Shown here: positions 16,083 to 23,978 of the stretch, one piece after another
Numbering within the stretch: position 1 is the stretch's first letter
Layout: every line of letters begins with the position of its first letter
Position numbers and translations under genes: made by a program
The notes under the pieces: generated by a model
Told to the model about the DNA's origin: nothing
Seen by the model: only the letters and a program-made list of their open reading frames with translations
Databases searched by the model: none
Assembly: GCA_023129075.1 (NCBI GenBank)
Contig: JAGMCT010000014.1
Location: 1-44,764, forward strand
Direction of reading: 5' to 3'
DNA length: 44,764 nucleotides
DNA from: Microcaldota archaeon
GTDB lineage: Archaea > Micrarchaeota > Micrarchaeia > Anstonellales > Bilamarchaeaceae

Positions 16083-16844
16083 ATGAATCCTTATATTTAT
16101 CTCGCTGTTTTTGACAGAATTGTCAGAATTCCCTTTCATTTAGATATATTGTTTCAGAACAGTTTTTGGGATTTGTTTTCTGTAAACTTCTTTAATTCAA
16201 GGAAAAACTTTGTTTTTAACGGTATAAGTTTTCTGGACTGCAACAGAGGAGATCTAAGTACACTGATTGAGTATTTTGTTTTGGGCGAATACCCTGAGGT
16301 TGAATGCGATGTTCTTATTGACTGCGGAGCTAATATCGGTGCGGTTTCTCTGGGTTATGCAAAAAAAGGCGCATTTGTTGTTGCTTTGGAACCCGTTCCC
16401 TCCATTTATAAAAAACTGAACATAAATATAAAGGAAAACAACAACACGAAAAATATACTGCCTCTGCAAAGAGCAGTCTGCAACAGCGATTTTGTTGAGT
16501 TGTATCTCCATGATTCCACCACAAGTTCTACTAAGTGCAGGTCAAAGAATTCAATTAAGGTAAAAGGTATTACTCTTGGTTCTTTGATACAAAAATATGC
16601 AAAAGGAAAAACCTCTTTGAAGATGGATATTGAAGGAGAGGAATACCCTGCTCTTCTTTCACTTTCTAATTCTGAGCTGGATAGTTTGGATTCCATCTTT
16701 TTTGAATACCATTTCTACGATAAGGAAGCGCCCTCCCTCCTGAAAAAATGTTCAGACAAACTTTTGGATAATGAATTCTCTCTTTCTTATTCCAGGGAAT
16801 ATCTTGGAGGAAAATACGGGATACTGCTCTTTAAGAAAAATTAG
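16083..16844 (+). CDS. FkbM-family SAM-dependent methyltransferase
   Basis: A 253-residue methyltransferase of the FkbM family. Motif I is IDCGANIGAVSLGYA, followed by ALEPVPSIYKKLNINI and the later LKMDIEGEEYPALLSL, a family signature. Family members O-methylate sugars and other small molecules and often sit near glycan genes, so glycan decoration alongside AglB is possible. No such cluster surrounds it here. The first 65 residues are aromatic and hydrophobic and not part of the core fold. A TATA-like ATTTTTAATTC lies about 30 bases upstream of the ATG. The acceptor substrate is unknown. Confidence 0.85.
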   Translation: MNPYIYLAVFDRIVRIPFHLDILFQNSFWDLFSVNFFNSRKNFVFNGISFLDCNRGDLSTLIEYFVLGEYPEVECDVLIDCGANIGAVSLGYAKKGAFVVALEPVPSIYKKLNINIKENNNTKNILPLQRAVCNSDFVELYLHDSTTSSTKCRSKNSIKVKGITLGSLIQKYAKGKTSLKMDIEGEEYPALLSLSNSELDSLDSIFFEYHFYDKEAPSLLKKCSDKLLDNEFSLSYSREYLGGKYGILLFKKN

Positions 16845-16906
16845 CCTGCATCTCCGCGCAAAGCGAACAAATAAAAAGAATTAACCCAATATATTACGGT
16901 GGGAGC

Positions 16907-18091
16907 ATGCCGATATCTGTAAAGAATATTAATGTCAAAGGAAAAAAGGTTTTGAAAAGAGTGGATTTAAACCTGCCCATAACGGATGGAATTCTCCAGC
17001 CAAATCCCAGACTGCAGAGGCATGCAGAAAGCATAAAGGAACTTTCAGAAAGGGGCGCCAGGTTGATTGTTTTAGCCCACCAGGGCAAGCCAGGTTCAAA
17101 GGATTTTACCACTCTTAGAACACATGCTGAATTCCTTGAGAAGGAAACCCAAAAGCCAATTATGTTCCTGCCAAAAATCACAGGCCCCGAGATTATTGAG
17201 AAGATAAATTCCCTTAAAGACGGCCAAATCCTGCTTCTTGAGAATGTAAGGATGGTTGAAGGTGAGATGGAAAATAAATCAAAACTGGTTGAGGAGCTCT
17301 CCCCTCATGTTGATTATTATATTCTGGATGCATTAAGTGTTGCGCACAGACCACAGGCATCTATCATAGGGTTTTCAAAACATATTCCATGTTTTATGGG
17401 TCCTGTTCTTAAGAAAGAATTAAGCGCTCTTGACAAGGTCAGCTCTTCTAATATTACCCTTGTTATAGGGGGCTCCAAGATAAAGGATTCTCTGGATTTA
17501 ATGGAAAAATGGCTTTCTTCAGGAAAGGCAGAGAAGATTCTTGTTGGTGGTGCTCTTGCCTCTCTTTTCCTTTATGCAAAAGGACATGTTATAGCCGGTT
17601 CCTTAGAATATTTGAGACAGGAAGGATTCCTTATATTTACTGAAAAGGCAAGGAAACTTCTGCAGGAATATGAAGAGAAGATTATGCTTCCTGTTGATGT
17701 TGCCCTAAACATAAAAGGAGAAAGAACAGAATCAGGAGTAGACAATATAAAAGAAGGCCAGATATGGGATATCGGAAGCAAAACAGCAGAATTATACCGA
17801 AATGAAATTCTTAATTCAAAGAATATCCTTGTAAACGGCCCGGTAGGTGTTTATGAGTCCAAAAAATTTTCCCAAGGAACAAAAATAGTCCTTGAAGCGA
17901 TTGCAGAAAGCCCTGCATTCTCTGTTGTCGGCGGCGGCCATACAATAACAGCAATAAGAAATCTTGGGCTGGATGAAAAAAAATTCGGATACATAAGCTT
18001 ATCCGGAAAGGCGCTTGTAGAATATTTAAGCGGAAAGGAACTGCCTGCTCTGAAAGCATTAAAAGAGAGCAGGGTGAAATTTAATTTGTAG
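16907..18091 (+). CDS. pgk: Phosphoglycerate kinase
   Basis: A 394-residue kinase that interconverts 1,3-bisphosphoglycerate + ADP and 3-phosphoglycerate + ATP. Motifs in order: KRVDLNLP near the N-terminus, the substrate-binding AHQGKP (His-x-Gly-x-Pro, usually SHLGRP), LLENVRMVEGEM, the archaeal DALSVAHRPQAS, VIGGSKIKDSL, VNGPVGVYE and the nucleotide-loop GGGHTITAI. The overall style is archaeal. The ATG follows GGTGGGAGC. purB starts nine bases after its stop, so they form an operon. The product feeds central carbon metabolism, and the enzyme is one step from the DPG pool used by the protein at 12580-13890. Confidence 0.95.
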   Translation: MPISVKNINVKGKKVLKRVDLNLPITDGILQPNPRLQRHAESIKELSERGARLIVLAHQGKPGSKDFTTLRTHAEFLEKETQKPIMFLPKITGPEIIEKINSLKDGQILLLENVRMVEGEMENKSKLVEELSPHVDYYILDALSVAHRPQASIIGFSKHIPCFMGPVLKKELSALDKVSSSNITLVIGGSKIKDSLDLMEKWLSSGKAEKILVGGALASLFLYAKGHVIAGSLEYLRQEGFLIFTEKARKLLQEYEEKIMLPVDVALNIKGERTESGVDNIKEGQIWDIGSKTAELYRNEILNSKNILVNGPVGVYESKKFSQGTKIVLEAIAESPAFSVVGGGHTITAIRNLGLDEKKFGYISLSGKALVEYLSGKELPALKALKESRVKFNL

Positions 18092-18099
18092 GTGTTGAT

Positions 18100-19413
18100 A
18101 TGACAATCTCCCCTTTAGAAATAAGATACAGGACCGAAATGAGCGATGTGTTTAGTGAAGAAAATAGATTAAGGAAATGGATTGCTGTTGAAGTGGCTTT
18201 GGCAAAGGCCCACGCGGATGTCGGCAACATCCCAAAGGAAGCTGCAGAAGCAATAGAAAAGGCCTCTTCACAGGTAAATATAGAAAGGGTCCTTGAGATA
18301 GAAAAGGAAATACACCACGACCTTATGGCCGTTGTAAGAGCTCTTGCAGAAAAATCCGGTGAATATGGAGGATATATCCATTACGGCGCCACAAGCTATG
18401 ATATAGAGGACAGCGGAACAGCCCTTCTTTTCAAAGAAGGAATTTCTATCCTTGAAAAACACATCTTAGAAAACATAGAGATTCTGAAAAATCTTGCACT
18501 TGAACACAAAGAAACTGTCTGCATTGGAAGAACTCACGGCCAGCATGCCATTCCAACCACCTTTGGAATGAAGTTTGCACTCTATTATTCTGAATTAAAA
18601 AGACATCTTGAGCGCCTGAATGAGCTTAAGAAAAGAGCCATAGTCGGAAAGATGAGCGGAGCAGTCGGAACCATGGCCGGTTTTGGGGAAAAAGCATTTG
18701 AAATAGAAAGCAAAAGCATGGAATACCTCGGCATCTCTCCAGCAATAATCTCAAACCAGGTGGTGCAGAGGGATAGGCATGCAGAACTCTTCTCTTTTAT
18801 TTCTCTCGTAGGCGGTACAATAGAGAAGATTTCAAAAGAAATAAGAAACCTAAGCAGGCCGGAAACCAATGAGGTAAGGGAATCCTTTGGAAAAAAGCAG
18901 GTCGGTTCTTCTACAATGCCGCACAAGAGAAATCCGCACAAATCCGAAAGACTGTGCTCCCTTGCAAGGGTTCTAAGGTCCAATGTCAGCATGTCCATGG
19001 AGAATATTGCCCTTGAGCATGAAAGAGACCTTACCAACTCAGCAAACGAACGCTTTCTGTTCCCTGAAAGCTTCATCGTCCTTGATTTTATGCTTGTAGA
19101 GTGCAAAAAAATACTTGAAAACCTTGAATTCTACCCTGAGAATATAAAGAAAAACCTTGAGCTTACAAACGGCCTTATTATGGCCGAGCGCATAATGCTC
19201 TTTCTTGTTGCAAAAGGAAAGGGAAGGCAGGAAGCCCATGAAAAGATAAGAGAGCTTTCTCAGAAGGCATTCACGGAAAAGAAGCACCTTAAGGAAGTAA
19301 TAAAGGAAAGCGAACTTTCCTCCTTATTCTCTGAAGAAGAATTGGATGAGCTGTTTGATTACTCAACTTATATAGGAAAGGCAAAGGAAATTATAGAGAG
19401 AACATTGGAATGA
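18100..19413 (+). CDS. purB: Adenylosuccinate lyase
   Basis: A 437-residue member of the fumarase/aspartase superfamily acting twice in purine synthesis (SAICAR to AICAR, and adenylosuccinate to AMP). The superfamily signature GSSTMPHKRNP starts at residue 269. The conserved HYGATSYDIEDSG and GRTHGQHAIPTTFG regions match the adenylosuccinate lyase substrate loops. AGGTGTTGAT precedes the ATG, nine bases after pgk. The length is normal for the family. No other purine genes are near. Confidence 0.95.
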   Translation: MTISPLEIRYRTEMSDVFSEENRLRKWIAVEVALAKAHADVGNIPKEAAEAIEKASSQVNIERVLEIEKEIHHDLMAVVRALAEKSGEYGGYIHYGATSYDIEDSGTALLFKEGISILEKHILENIEILKNLALEHKETVCIGRTHGQHAIPTTFGMKFALYYSELKRHLERLNELKKRAIVGKMSGAVGTMAGFGEKAFEIESKSMEYLGISPAIISNQVVQRDRHAELFSFISLVGGTIEKISKEIRNLSRPETNEVRESFGKKQVGSSTMPHKRNPHKSERLCSLARVLRSNVSMSMENIALEHERDLTNSANERFLFPESFIVLDFMLVECKKILENLEFYPENIKKNLELTNGLIMAERIMLFLVAKGKGRQEAHEKIRELSQKAFTEKKHLKEVIKESELSSLFSEEELDELFDYSTYIGKAKEIIERTLE

Positions 19414-19439
19414 AAGGAATAGTTTGTGGTAATAGATGG

Positions 19440-19450
19440 CTTTTTAAACC
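19440..19450 (+). promoter_or_regulatory. TATA box of the gene at 19481
   Basis: CTTTTTAAACC sits 31-41 bases before the ATG at 19481. It has the TTTAAA core seen at other promoters in this window. Confidence 0.5.
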
Positions 19451-19480
19451 CTTCTATACATAGTTATAATTGATGATAAT

Positions 19481-20137
19481 ATGCAGAACAAAAAACAAAG
19501 TCCAAAGGAAAGAATAAGAGGTCCTAAAATAGAGGTTTTCAGGAAATATAAGGAAGGCGTTTCATTTCTCAAAGCACTGAAGCTTGCCGAAGAAGCAAAA
19601 ATGGTTTTAGTTTCAAACATAAGGCATGATAAAATACTTACTGGAAGCGATGAATGGAAAAGCATGGAAGATGTTTATGCGTGCCACACAGGAACAATAA
19701 CAGGCTATGAAGAGAAAAACAAAGAACTTGGAAAAGAGATAGTTTATACTGACCCAAAAACAAAACAGAGATATATCTTCCCGACTGGAGATGCAGAGGG
19801 CTCAAAGAATGTTATTCTTGTTGCAGAGCATCCTGATTATGAATTGGTTAAAGATGGAAAAGACCTTATAGTAAAGGCATCCATATCCATAATTGATATA
19901 TTGGAGAATTTTCCTGTTTCAGACGGCTGGTATAAAACAGATGAGAAACACGGCATTCCGCTCGGAAAGGAAGTAAGTTCAGACAATAGGGATGCACGGA
20001 ATCTTTGGAGAGCAGAAGGTGCGAGAGTGGGCTCTGTTGTCCGCGGCTACTACTTCCTCGATTACAAGGACAGGCATGGCGTCTTTCTCAAGGACGTGCC
20101 GTCCGATGGGCTTGGGGTGGCAGTAGAAGCCCCATAA
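19481..20137 (+). CDS. Hypothetical protein with Asp-rich conserved-looking blocks
   Basis: A 218-residue soluble protein of no family I recognise. The first 30 residues are basic (KKQSPKERIRGPK). The rest is mixed alpha/beta with blocks such as HTGTITGYEEKN, YIFPTGDAEGSKNVILVAE and VRGYYFLDYKDRHGVFL. No signal peptide, membrane segment or known catalytic motif is visible. The last 100 bases are more G/C rich than the rest, and a short coding remnant in another frame follows. The gene may therefore have been rearranged at its 3' end. It has its own promoter and stands alone. Confidence 0.65.
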   Translation: MQNKKQSPKERIRGPKIEVFRKYKEGVSFLKALKLAEEAKMVLVSNIRHDKILTGSDEWKSMEDVYACHTGTITGYEEKNKELGKEIVYTDPKTKQRYIFPTGDAEGSKNVILVAEHPDYELVKDGKDLIVKASISIIDILENFPVSDGWYKTDEKHGIPLGKEVSSDNRDARNLWRAEGARVGSVVRGYYFLDYKDRHGVFLKDVPSDGLGVAVEAP

Positions 20138-20160
20138 AGAGTGGAGCGCCGAAAAAATTA

Positions 20161-20280
20161 TAGACCAAAGAAGAACAGAAATTAAGGTTTACAAAAGGGC
20201 AGGGAAAATTGATTATTGAGGGAACCCCAGAACAACTTAAAGAAGCAGAAAGACTGTTTAAGTTTTCTTTTTTCCCTTAA
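20161..20280 (+). pseudogene. Start-less coding remnant resembling the end of a KH-like domain
   Basis: Between stops at 20161-20163 and 20278-20280 one frame reads RFTKGQGKLIIEGTPEQLKE then AERLFKFSFFP. This resembles a beta-beta-alpha C-terminus of KH-like domains. No ATG or GTG is available and no ribosome binding site is seen. It may be a relic of a gene truncated next to the protein at 19481-20137. The rest of 20138-20417 is A/T rich and holds the promoter of the next operon. Confidence 0.35.
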
Positions 20281-20373
20281 TTCCAAATAATAGTTTCTCA
20301 CCATCTAAAAATTTTCTTTTTTTCTTTGAATATATTCATTTAATCTCAATTACTTTTCACTGAATAAAAGCAA

Positions 20374-20384
20374 CCTTTAAAAAC
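20374..20384 (+). promoter_or_regulatory. TATA box of the VirB4-like operon
   Basis: CCTTTAAAAAC lies 34-44 bases before the ATG at 20418 and is the only strong TATA-like element in front of the five-gene operon. Confidence 0.5.
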
Positions 20385-20417
20385 AATCCCATCTAATAGG
20401 CAAACAGAGGGACATTT

Positions 20418-21224
20418 ATGATTTCTAATAAATATATTTCTTATGGAATGGCCGGTGTCGGAGTTTTGGGAGCCCTGCTGGCCTTTGCCGGCGGAGGCGG
20501 AATTCTCGGCCTTATTGGAGGAATCCTCGCGGCCCTGGGAAGCTTTGGTGCAATTCTTGTCCTTAAATACGGCTACATTATTATTCCGATGATTACACAG
20601 CAGGCAAGGATTGTTGTGATGACTGATACGGGTTATGAAATCCCTCCTTCACAAGATGTCATCATCAAGAAAATAGGGGGTATATATTACGCATCAACAT
20701 TTCTTGCAGTGAGAATATACGAATCCTCTACCGAAAGGTCGCTTGAACAGAATGTTGCCTACAACGAATATTTTGAAAGGGCAATCTCCAATCTTAAATA
20801 TGTAGTGAAGATAGCGCTCATGCTGTATGCAGAGAATATCACAGAAAAAAGAAAGATAATAGAAACCAAAAGAGCAGAATCACAGCTCAGGCTTGCAAGA
20901 GAAAGAGAAAAAGCAGAGCCGGATGTGCTCAAAATGGACCAATATGAAAGACAGGTTTCAATGTGGGACTCACAGCTGAATAAACTCATAAGCGGTATAA
21001 GGCCCATGGGGGTGCTTTCGTATGCAATGACTACTGCTGCAGGAATAACAAAAGAATCAGCTGTTGCAAAGGTAAAGTCGCAGGCAAGGGAGCTCAGCAC
21101 AACCCTTGCAAATGCATTGAATGTGCAGGTTGAGCAGTTGACTGGAGATGAGATGCTCAAGTGCTTTGAATGGGAAAAGGTGTTCCCTACATCTCCTGAA
21201 GAGCTGGAGAGTGTTGTTGATTAG
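20418..21224 (+). CDS. Two-helix membrane protein, possible detached VirB4/TraC N-terminal part
   Basis: A 268-residue protein. Residues 5-60 contain two hydrophobic, glycine-rich membrane segments (GVGVLGALLAFAGGGG and the following GGILAALGSFGAILVL). After them come a soluble alpha/beta part (TDTGYEIPPSQDVIIKKIGG) and a long charged helical region (about 140-190). The pattern of a strand-rich segment, then long helices around a MWDSQLNKL block, recalls the N-terminal domain that precedes the ATPase in VirB4/TraC proteins. This gene directly precedes a VirB4-like ATPase that lacks such a domain. I propose it anchors that ATPase to the membrane. The resemblance is structural pattern only and unproven. 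Confidence 0.6.
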   Translation: MISNKYISYGMAGVGVLGALLAFAGGGGILGLIGGILAALGSFGAILVLKYGYIIIPMITQQARIVVMTDTGYEIPPSQDVIIKKIGGIYYASTFLAVRIYESSTERSLEQNVAYNEYFERAISNLKYVVKIALMLYAENITEKRKIIETKRAESQLRLAREREKAEPDVLKMDQYERQVSMWDSQLNKLISGIRPMGVLSYAMTTAAGITKESAVAKVKSQARELSTTLANALNVQVEQLTGDEMLKCFEWEKVFPTSPEELESVVD

Positions 21225-21233
21225 GTGAAATAA

Positions 21234-22802
21234 ATGGGAAGGTTGAAGATATCCAAGGTTTCCAACAAGGAGATTTCAAGAAGAAACATTCTTGTTCATC
21301 CTCCTGAACCGCCGATGCACGTACTTTTCAAGGACCCCTCCAATTCAATATTTATAGGAAGAACCAAGATGCTTCATGTTCCTTTCTACTGGACGTTCCA
21401 GGAGACAACAAATCCGCACATAGCTGCCTGCGGTATTACAGGAAGCGGTAAAAGTTACTTCATTAAAACATTTCTTGTCCGCGCCTCATTTGTGTGGAAT
21501 TCCAATTCCCTTATAATAGACTGGGCAGGGGAATACAAGGCTTGGGTGAGGCAGACAGGGGGAAAGGTCATCTCTCTTGGAAAAGGTTCTTATCTCAATC
21601 TTCTGGATCTTGGAGGAATGAAACCATATAATAGGATAAAACAAGTAATGAGAACACTTGCCCTTCTTACAGATGTAGATAAATACCCTGAGCAGAAACG
21701 GCTCACAGAGCAGGCTATAGAAAAGGCATATGTTGAGAACAAATTTAGAATGGACGTAAAGGAGCAAAGGGATGAACTTGGGAAGCCACTTACTCCTCCA
21801 ACATTAAAGGACGTTGTACGTATTCTTGAAGAGATGTCTTCAATGGGAACCTATGAGTTTCCGGCAGAGCTTGATAATGCCATATATAGACTCAGGCAGT
21901 TTACAAGGCCTGGAGAGGATTTTTTTGCACAGCAGAGCACAGTGAGCATGGACGACTTGACGACCTCTGGTCTTGTTGACCTTGACCTTTCAGGTCTGCC
22001 CGATGAAACATTCAGGGCCCTCGGCGCGCTTGCAATTCTTCAGTTCCTAAAAGAAAGGATGAGAATGGTCGGCTGGTCCAAGAAGAAGGGGATAGACCTT
22101 ATAATCGTTCTTGATGAAGCATGGAAGATTGGGAAGGATGACAACAGCGACGCAGTTATGATAATAAGGGAGGGCAGAAAATATAATTTTGCGCTCTTTG
22201 TTGCAAGTCAGAATCCTACAGATATAAGCGAGGCAATCTTCTCCAACGTTGGAACAACATTCATTCTCAAGGTTAAATTTGATAAGTTTCTTAACTACCT
22301 TCAGAACACACTAAATTTCAGCAATTTTATGCGTTCAGAGATAATGAAATTTGGAGTAGGACAGTGTGCAGTGGATATGGCATTTGCAGCCGCCACCTCA
22401 TTCCCGTCTACATTCCTTTTGGATAAAATAGAGGGTGAGGAACCTTCAAAGGAATTCTTTCTTGATATGGAAAGCGCATATGAGGGTAAAGAGATGATGG
22501 ATATGGCAAGGAGCATTTCATTCTTAAAAGAAAACATGAAGAAAAGACTGCTTGGTTTCGGGCTTGATGAAAGCAGGATTGAGGAGGTCATAAGCCTTTT
22601 TGATAAAAAGAACCGTCATATAGATGTTATCTCCTTTGTTGTGCTTCTGGAGAGGTATGGAGTTGCGCGTTCAAACATAACATCCTTCCTCAAAGAGGTT
22701 GGTGTGGATGATGCAACCATCATAAACATCTTTACAAAGGCTGACAGAAAGAAGGGAGGCCTTGTTGGGGGAGACATAACCCAGGTTATCCTGGAGGAAT
22801 AA
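21234..22802 (+). CDS. VirB4/HerA-like (DUF87-type) ATPase
   Basis: A 522-residue ATPase of the VirB4/TraC/HerA-FtsK group. Walker A is GITGSGKS (67-74) and Walker B ends LIIVLDEAW (DEAW at 294-297). A sensor-like ASQNPTDI and a downstream arginine-containing segment match the T4SS coupling/assembly ATPases. The N-terminal 60 residues are short, so the usual VirB4 N-terminal domain is missing and may be supplied by the gene at 20418. The C-terminal 120 residues form helical repeats (FGLDESRIEEVISLF) that look like an added partner-binding module. AGGTGA sits just before the ATG, nine bases after the previous stop. The family drives DNA or protein through membranes by ATP hydrolysis. CedB of Sulfolobales is a related type. 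Confidence 0.85.
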   Translation: MGRLKISKVSNKEISRRNILVHPPEPPMHVLFKDPSNSIFIGRTKMLHVPFYWTFQETTNPHIAACGITGSGKSYFIKTFLVRASFVWNSNSLIIDWAGEYKAWVRQTGGKVISLGKGSYLNLLDLGGMKPYNRIKQVMRTLALLTDVDKYPEQKRLTEQAIEKAYVENKFRMDVKEQRDELGKPLTPPTLKDVVRILEEMSSMGTYEFPAELDNAIYRLRQFTRPGEDFFAQQSTVSMDDLTTSGLVDLDLSGLPDETFRALGALAILQFLKERMRMVGWSKKKGIDLIIVLDEAWKIGKDDNSDAVMIIREGRKYNFALFVASQNPTDISEAIFSNVGTTFILKVKFDKFLNYLQNTLNFSNFMRSEIMKFGVGQCAVDMAFAAATSFPSTFLLDKIEGEEPSKEFFLDMESAYEGKEMMDMARSISFLKENMKKRLLGFGLDESRIEEVISLFDKKNRHIDVISFVVLLERYGVARSNITSFLKEVGVDDATIINIFTKADRKKGGLVGGDITQVILEE

Positions 22803-22803
22803 A

Positions 22804-23214
22804 ATGGCAAAGGTTTGTTTGATATCCAAAAAAGAGGTAAAGGAAGGCTATCCAATAATTGAAGACCCGGTTGTACAGACCATCAGAAAGATAAAGAAAA
22901 GATTCGGTCTTCTGCAGAATAATGAAATTGTTGTTTCTCCAGAGCATCTTGAAACCTACAAAAAGAAGAGAGAGGCTTTTGAAAGGAACCTTGTGATTTA
23001 TTCTGCAGTAGCGATAATTGTTGTAGTAGTATTTTCTACTCTCCCGATAATCCTCTCAGGAACATTCAATTTTATGGCTGTTCTTTATTCGTTTTTGCTT
23101 GGAATAATGATAGTGCTTTTTGCTCTTATGGGTTACCTTCCGCAGGTGGATACTGGTAAGGTAATAAAACCAGCAGGAAAGGAAGCAAGGAAGCCGGCTA
23201 AAAAGAAGAGGTGA
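22804..23214 (+). CDS. Small membrane protein with two C-terminal helices
   Basis: A 136-residue protein in the VirB4-like operon. Residues 1-58 are soluble and basic, with a single Cys (KVCLISKKEV). Two membrane segments at about 60-82 and 88-112 are separated by a short loop, and a Lys/Ala/Pro-rich tail follows (PAGKEARKPAKKKR). The topology places both ends in the cytoplasm. It begins one base after the upstream stop, with GGAGGAAT as ribosome binding site, and its stop is five bases before the next start. No known family is recognised. Size and topology resemble small inner-membrane subunits of translocation machines such as VirB3 or CedA1, but I see no sequence proof. Confidence 0.65.
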   Translation: MAKVCLISKKEVKEGYPIIEDPVVQTIRKIKKRFGLLQNNEIVVSPEHLETYKKKREAFERNLVIYSAVAIIVVVVFSTLPIILSGTFNFMAVLYSFLLGIMIVLFALMGYLPQVDTGKVIKPAGKEARKPAKKKR

Positions 23215-23219
23215 AAAAA

Positions 23220-23972
23220 GTGGCGGATGAAAAGAAAGAGGAAAAGAAACAACCTCCTAAGTTTTCAGAACCCATGGTTGATGGGTTTAAATTGAAGGTA
23301 AAGATAAAAGGTTCACTGAAAGATGCAGCTACCCTTCTGAGATCAGTTTCTTTACTGGAAGTTGCTCCTGAAAAGGATGTTGTTAATGCTGTTTATGTTG
23401 AAAACAGGGACATACACAAAAAGCCTTATGTATTCCTTGTAATGAGATTCAGGGAGGACGAGGTTGAATTTATATACAGCGTTCCGCCTGAGATATCTCC
23501 AACACGAAGAAGATTGGATATGATTCGTTACCTGATGAATATACTCTCGCTTCTCGGAGATTGTTATGAGATTGACGGCAAGATTGTTTACCAGCTTATT
23601 GAATCCTCTTTAAAGGAGATGGATAGCTATGCTTCGCTTGATTTCAAAAGGCTTTATACAGAATATGACCACATGAAAAAGAAATTGGATGATTCAATAG
23701 CAAAGGCAGGAATATATGAAAAAAGAGCAGACCAGATTTCCAAGGAAAATTATGAATTGAAGAATAGACTTGATGAGCTTGAGATTCAGGTGAGGAAGAT
23801 GAGGGGATTATCTGAAAAGGTGTTGGTTTCAAAGGTTCAGGAATGGATATTAGACCATAATGGCATCATTAACATCTCTGATTTCGCAAAGACATTTCAT
23901 GTTCCCGATTCTCGTGTGGAAGGGGCCCTCAACAAACTTGTGAGGGATGGTTATTTGGAGTTAGTCCAGTGA
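23220..23972 (+). CDS. Coiled-coil protein with C-terminal winged helix
   Basis: A 250-residue cytoplasmic protein. The start is taken as the GTG at 23220, five bases after AGAGGTGA; GTG at 23211 is the alternative. Residues 1-20 are Lys/Glu rich. Residues 25-130 form an alpha/beta domain (FKLKVKIKGSLKDAATLLRS). A coiled coil lies at about 145-195 (YELKNRLDELEIQVRKM). The last 55 residues form a winged-helix-like domain (VQEWILDHNGIINISDFAKT then VEGALNKLVRDGYLEL). The winged helix could bind DNA or act as an adaptor. I do not recognise the family. The tight operon position implies it is a subunit of the same machine. Confidence 0.65.
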   Translation: MADEKKEEKKQPPKFSEPMVDGFKLKVKIKGSLKDAATLLRSVSLLEVAPEKDVVNAVYVENRDIHKKPYVFLVMRFREDEVEFIYSVPPEISPTRRRLDMIRYLMNILSLLGDCYEIDGKIVYQLIESSLKEMDSYASLDFKRLYTEYDHMKKKLDDSIAKAGIYEKRADQISKENYELKNRLDELEIQVRKMRGLSEKVLVSKVQEWILDHNGIINISDFAKTFHVPDSRVEGALNKLVRDGYLELVQ

Positions 23973-23978
23973 GTGAAA

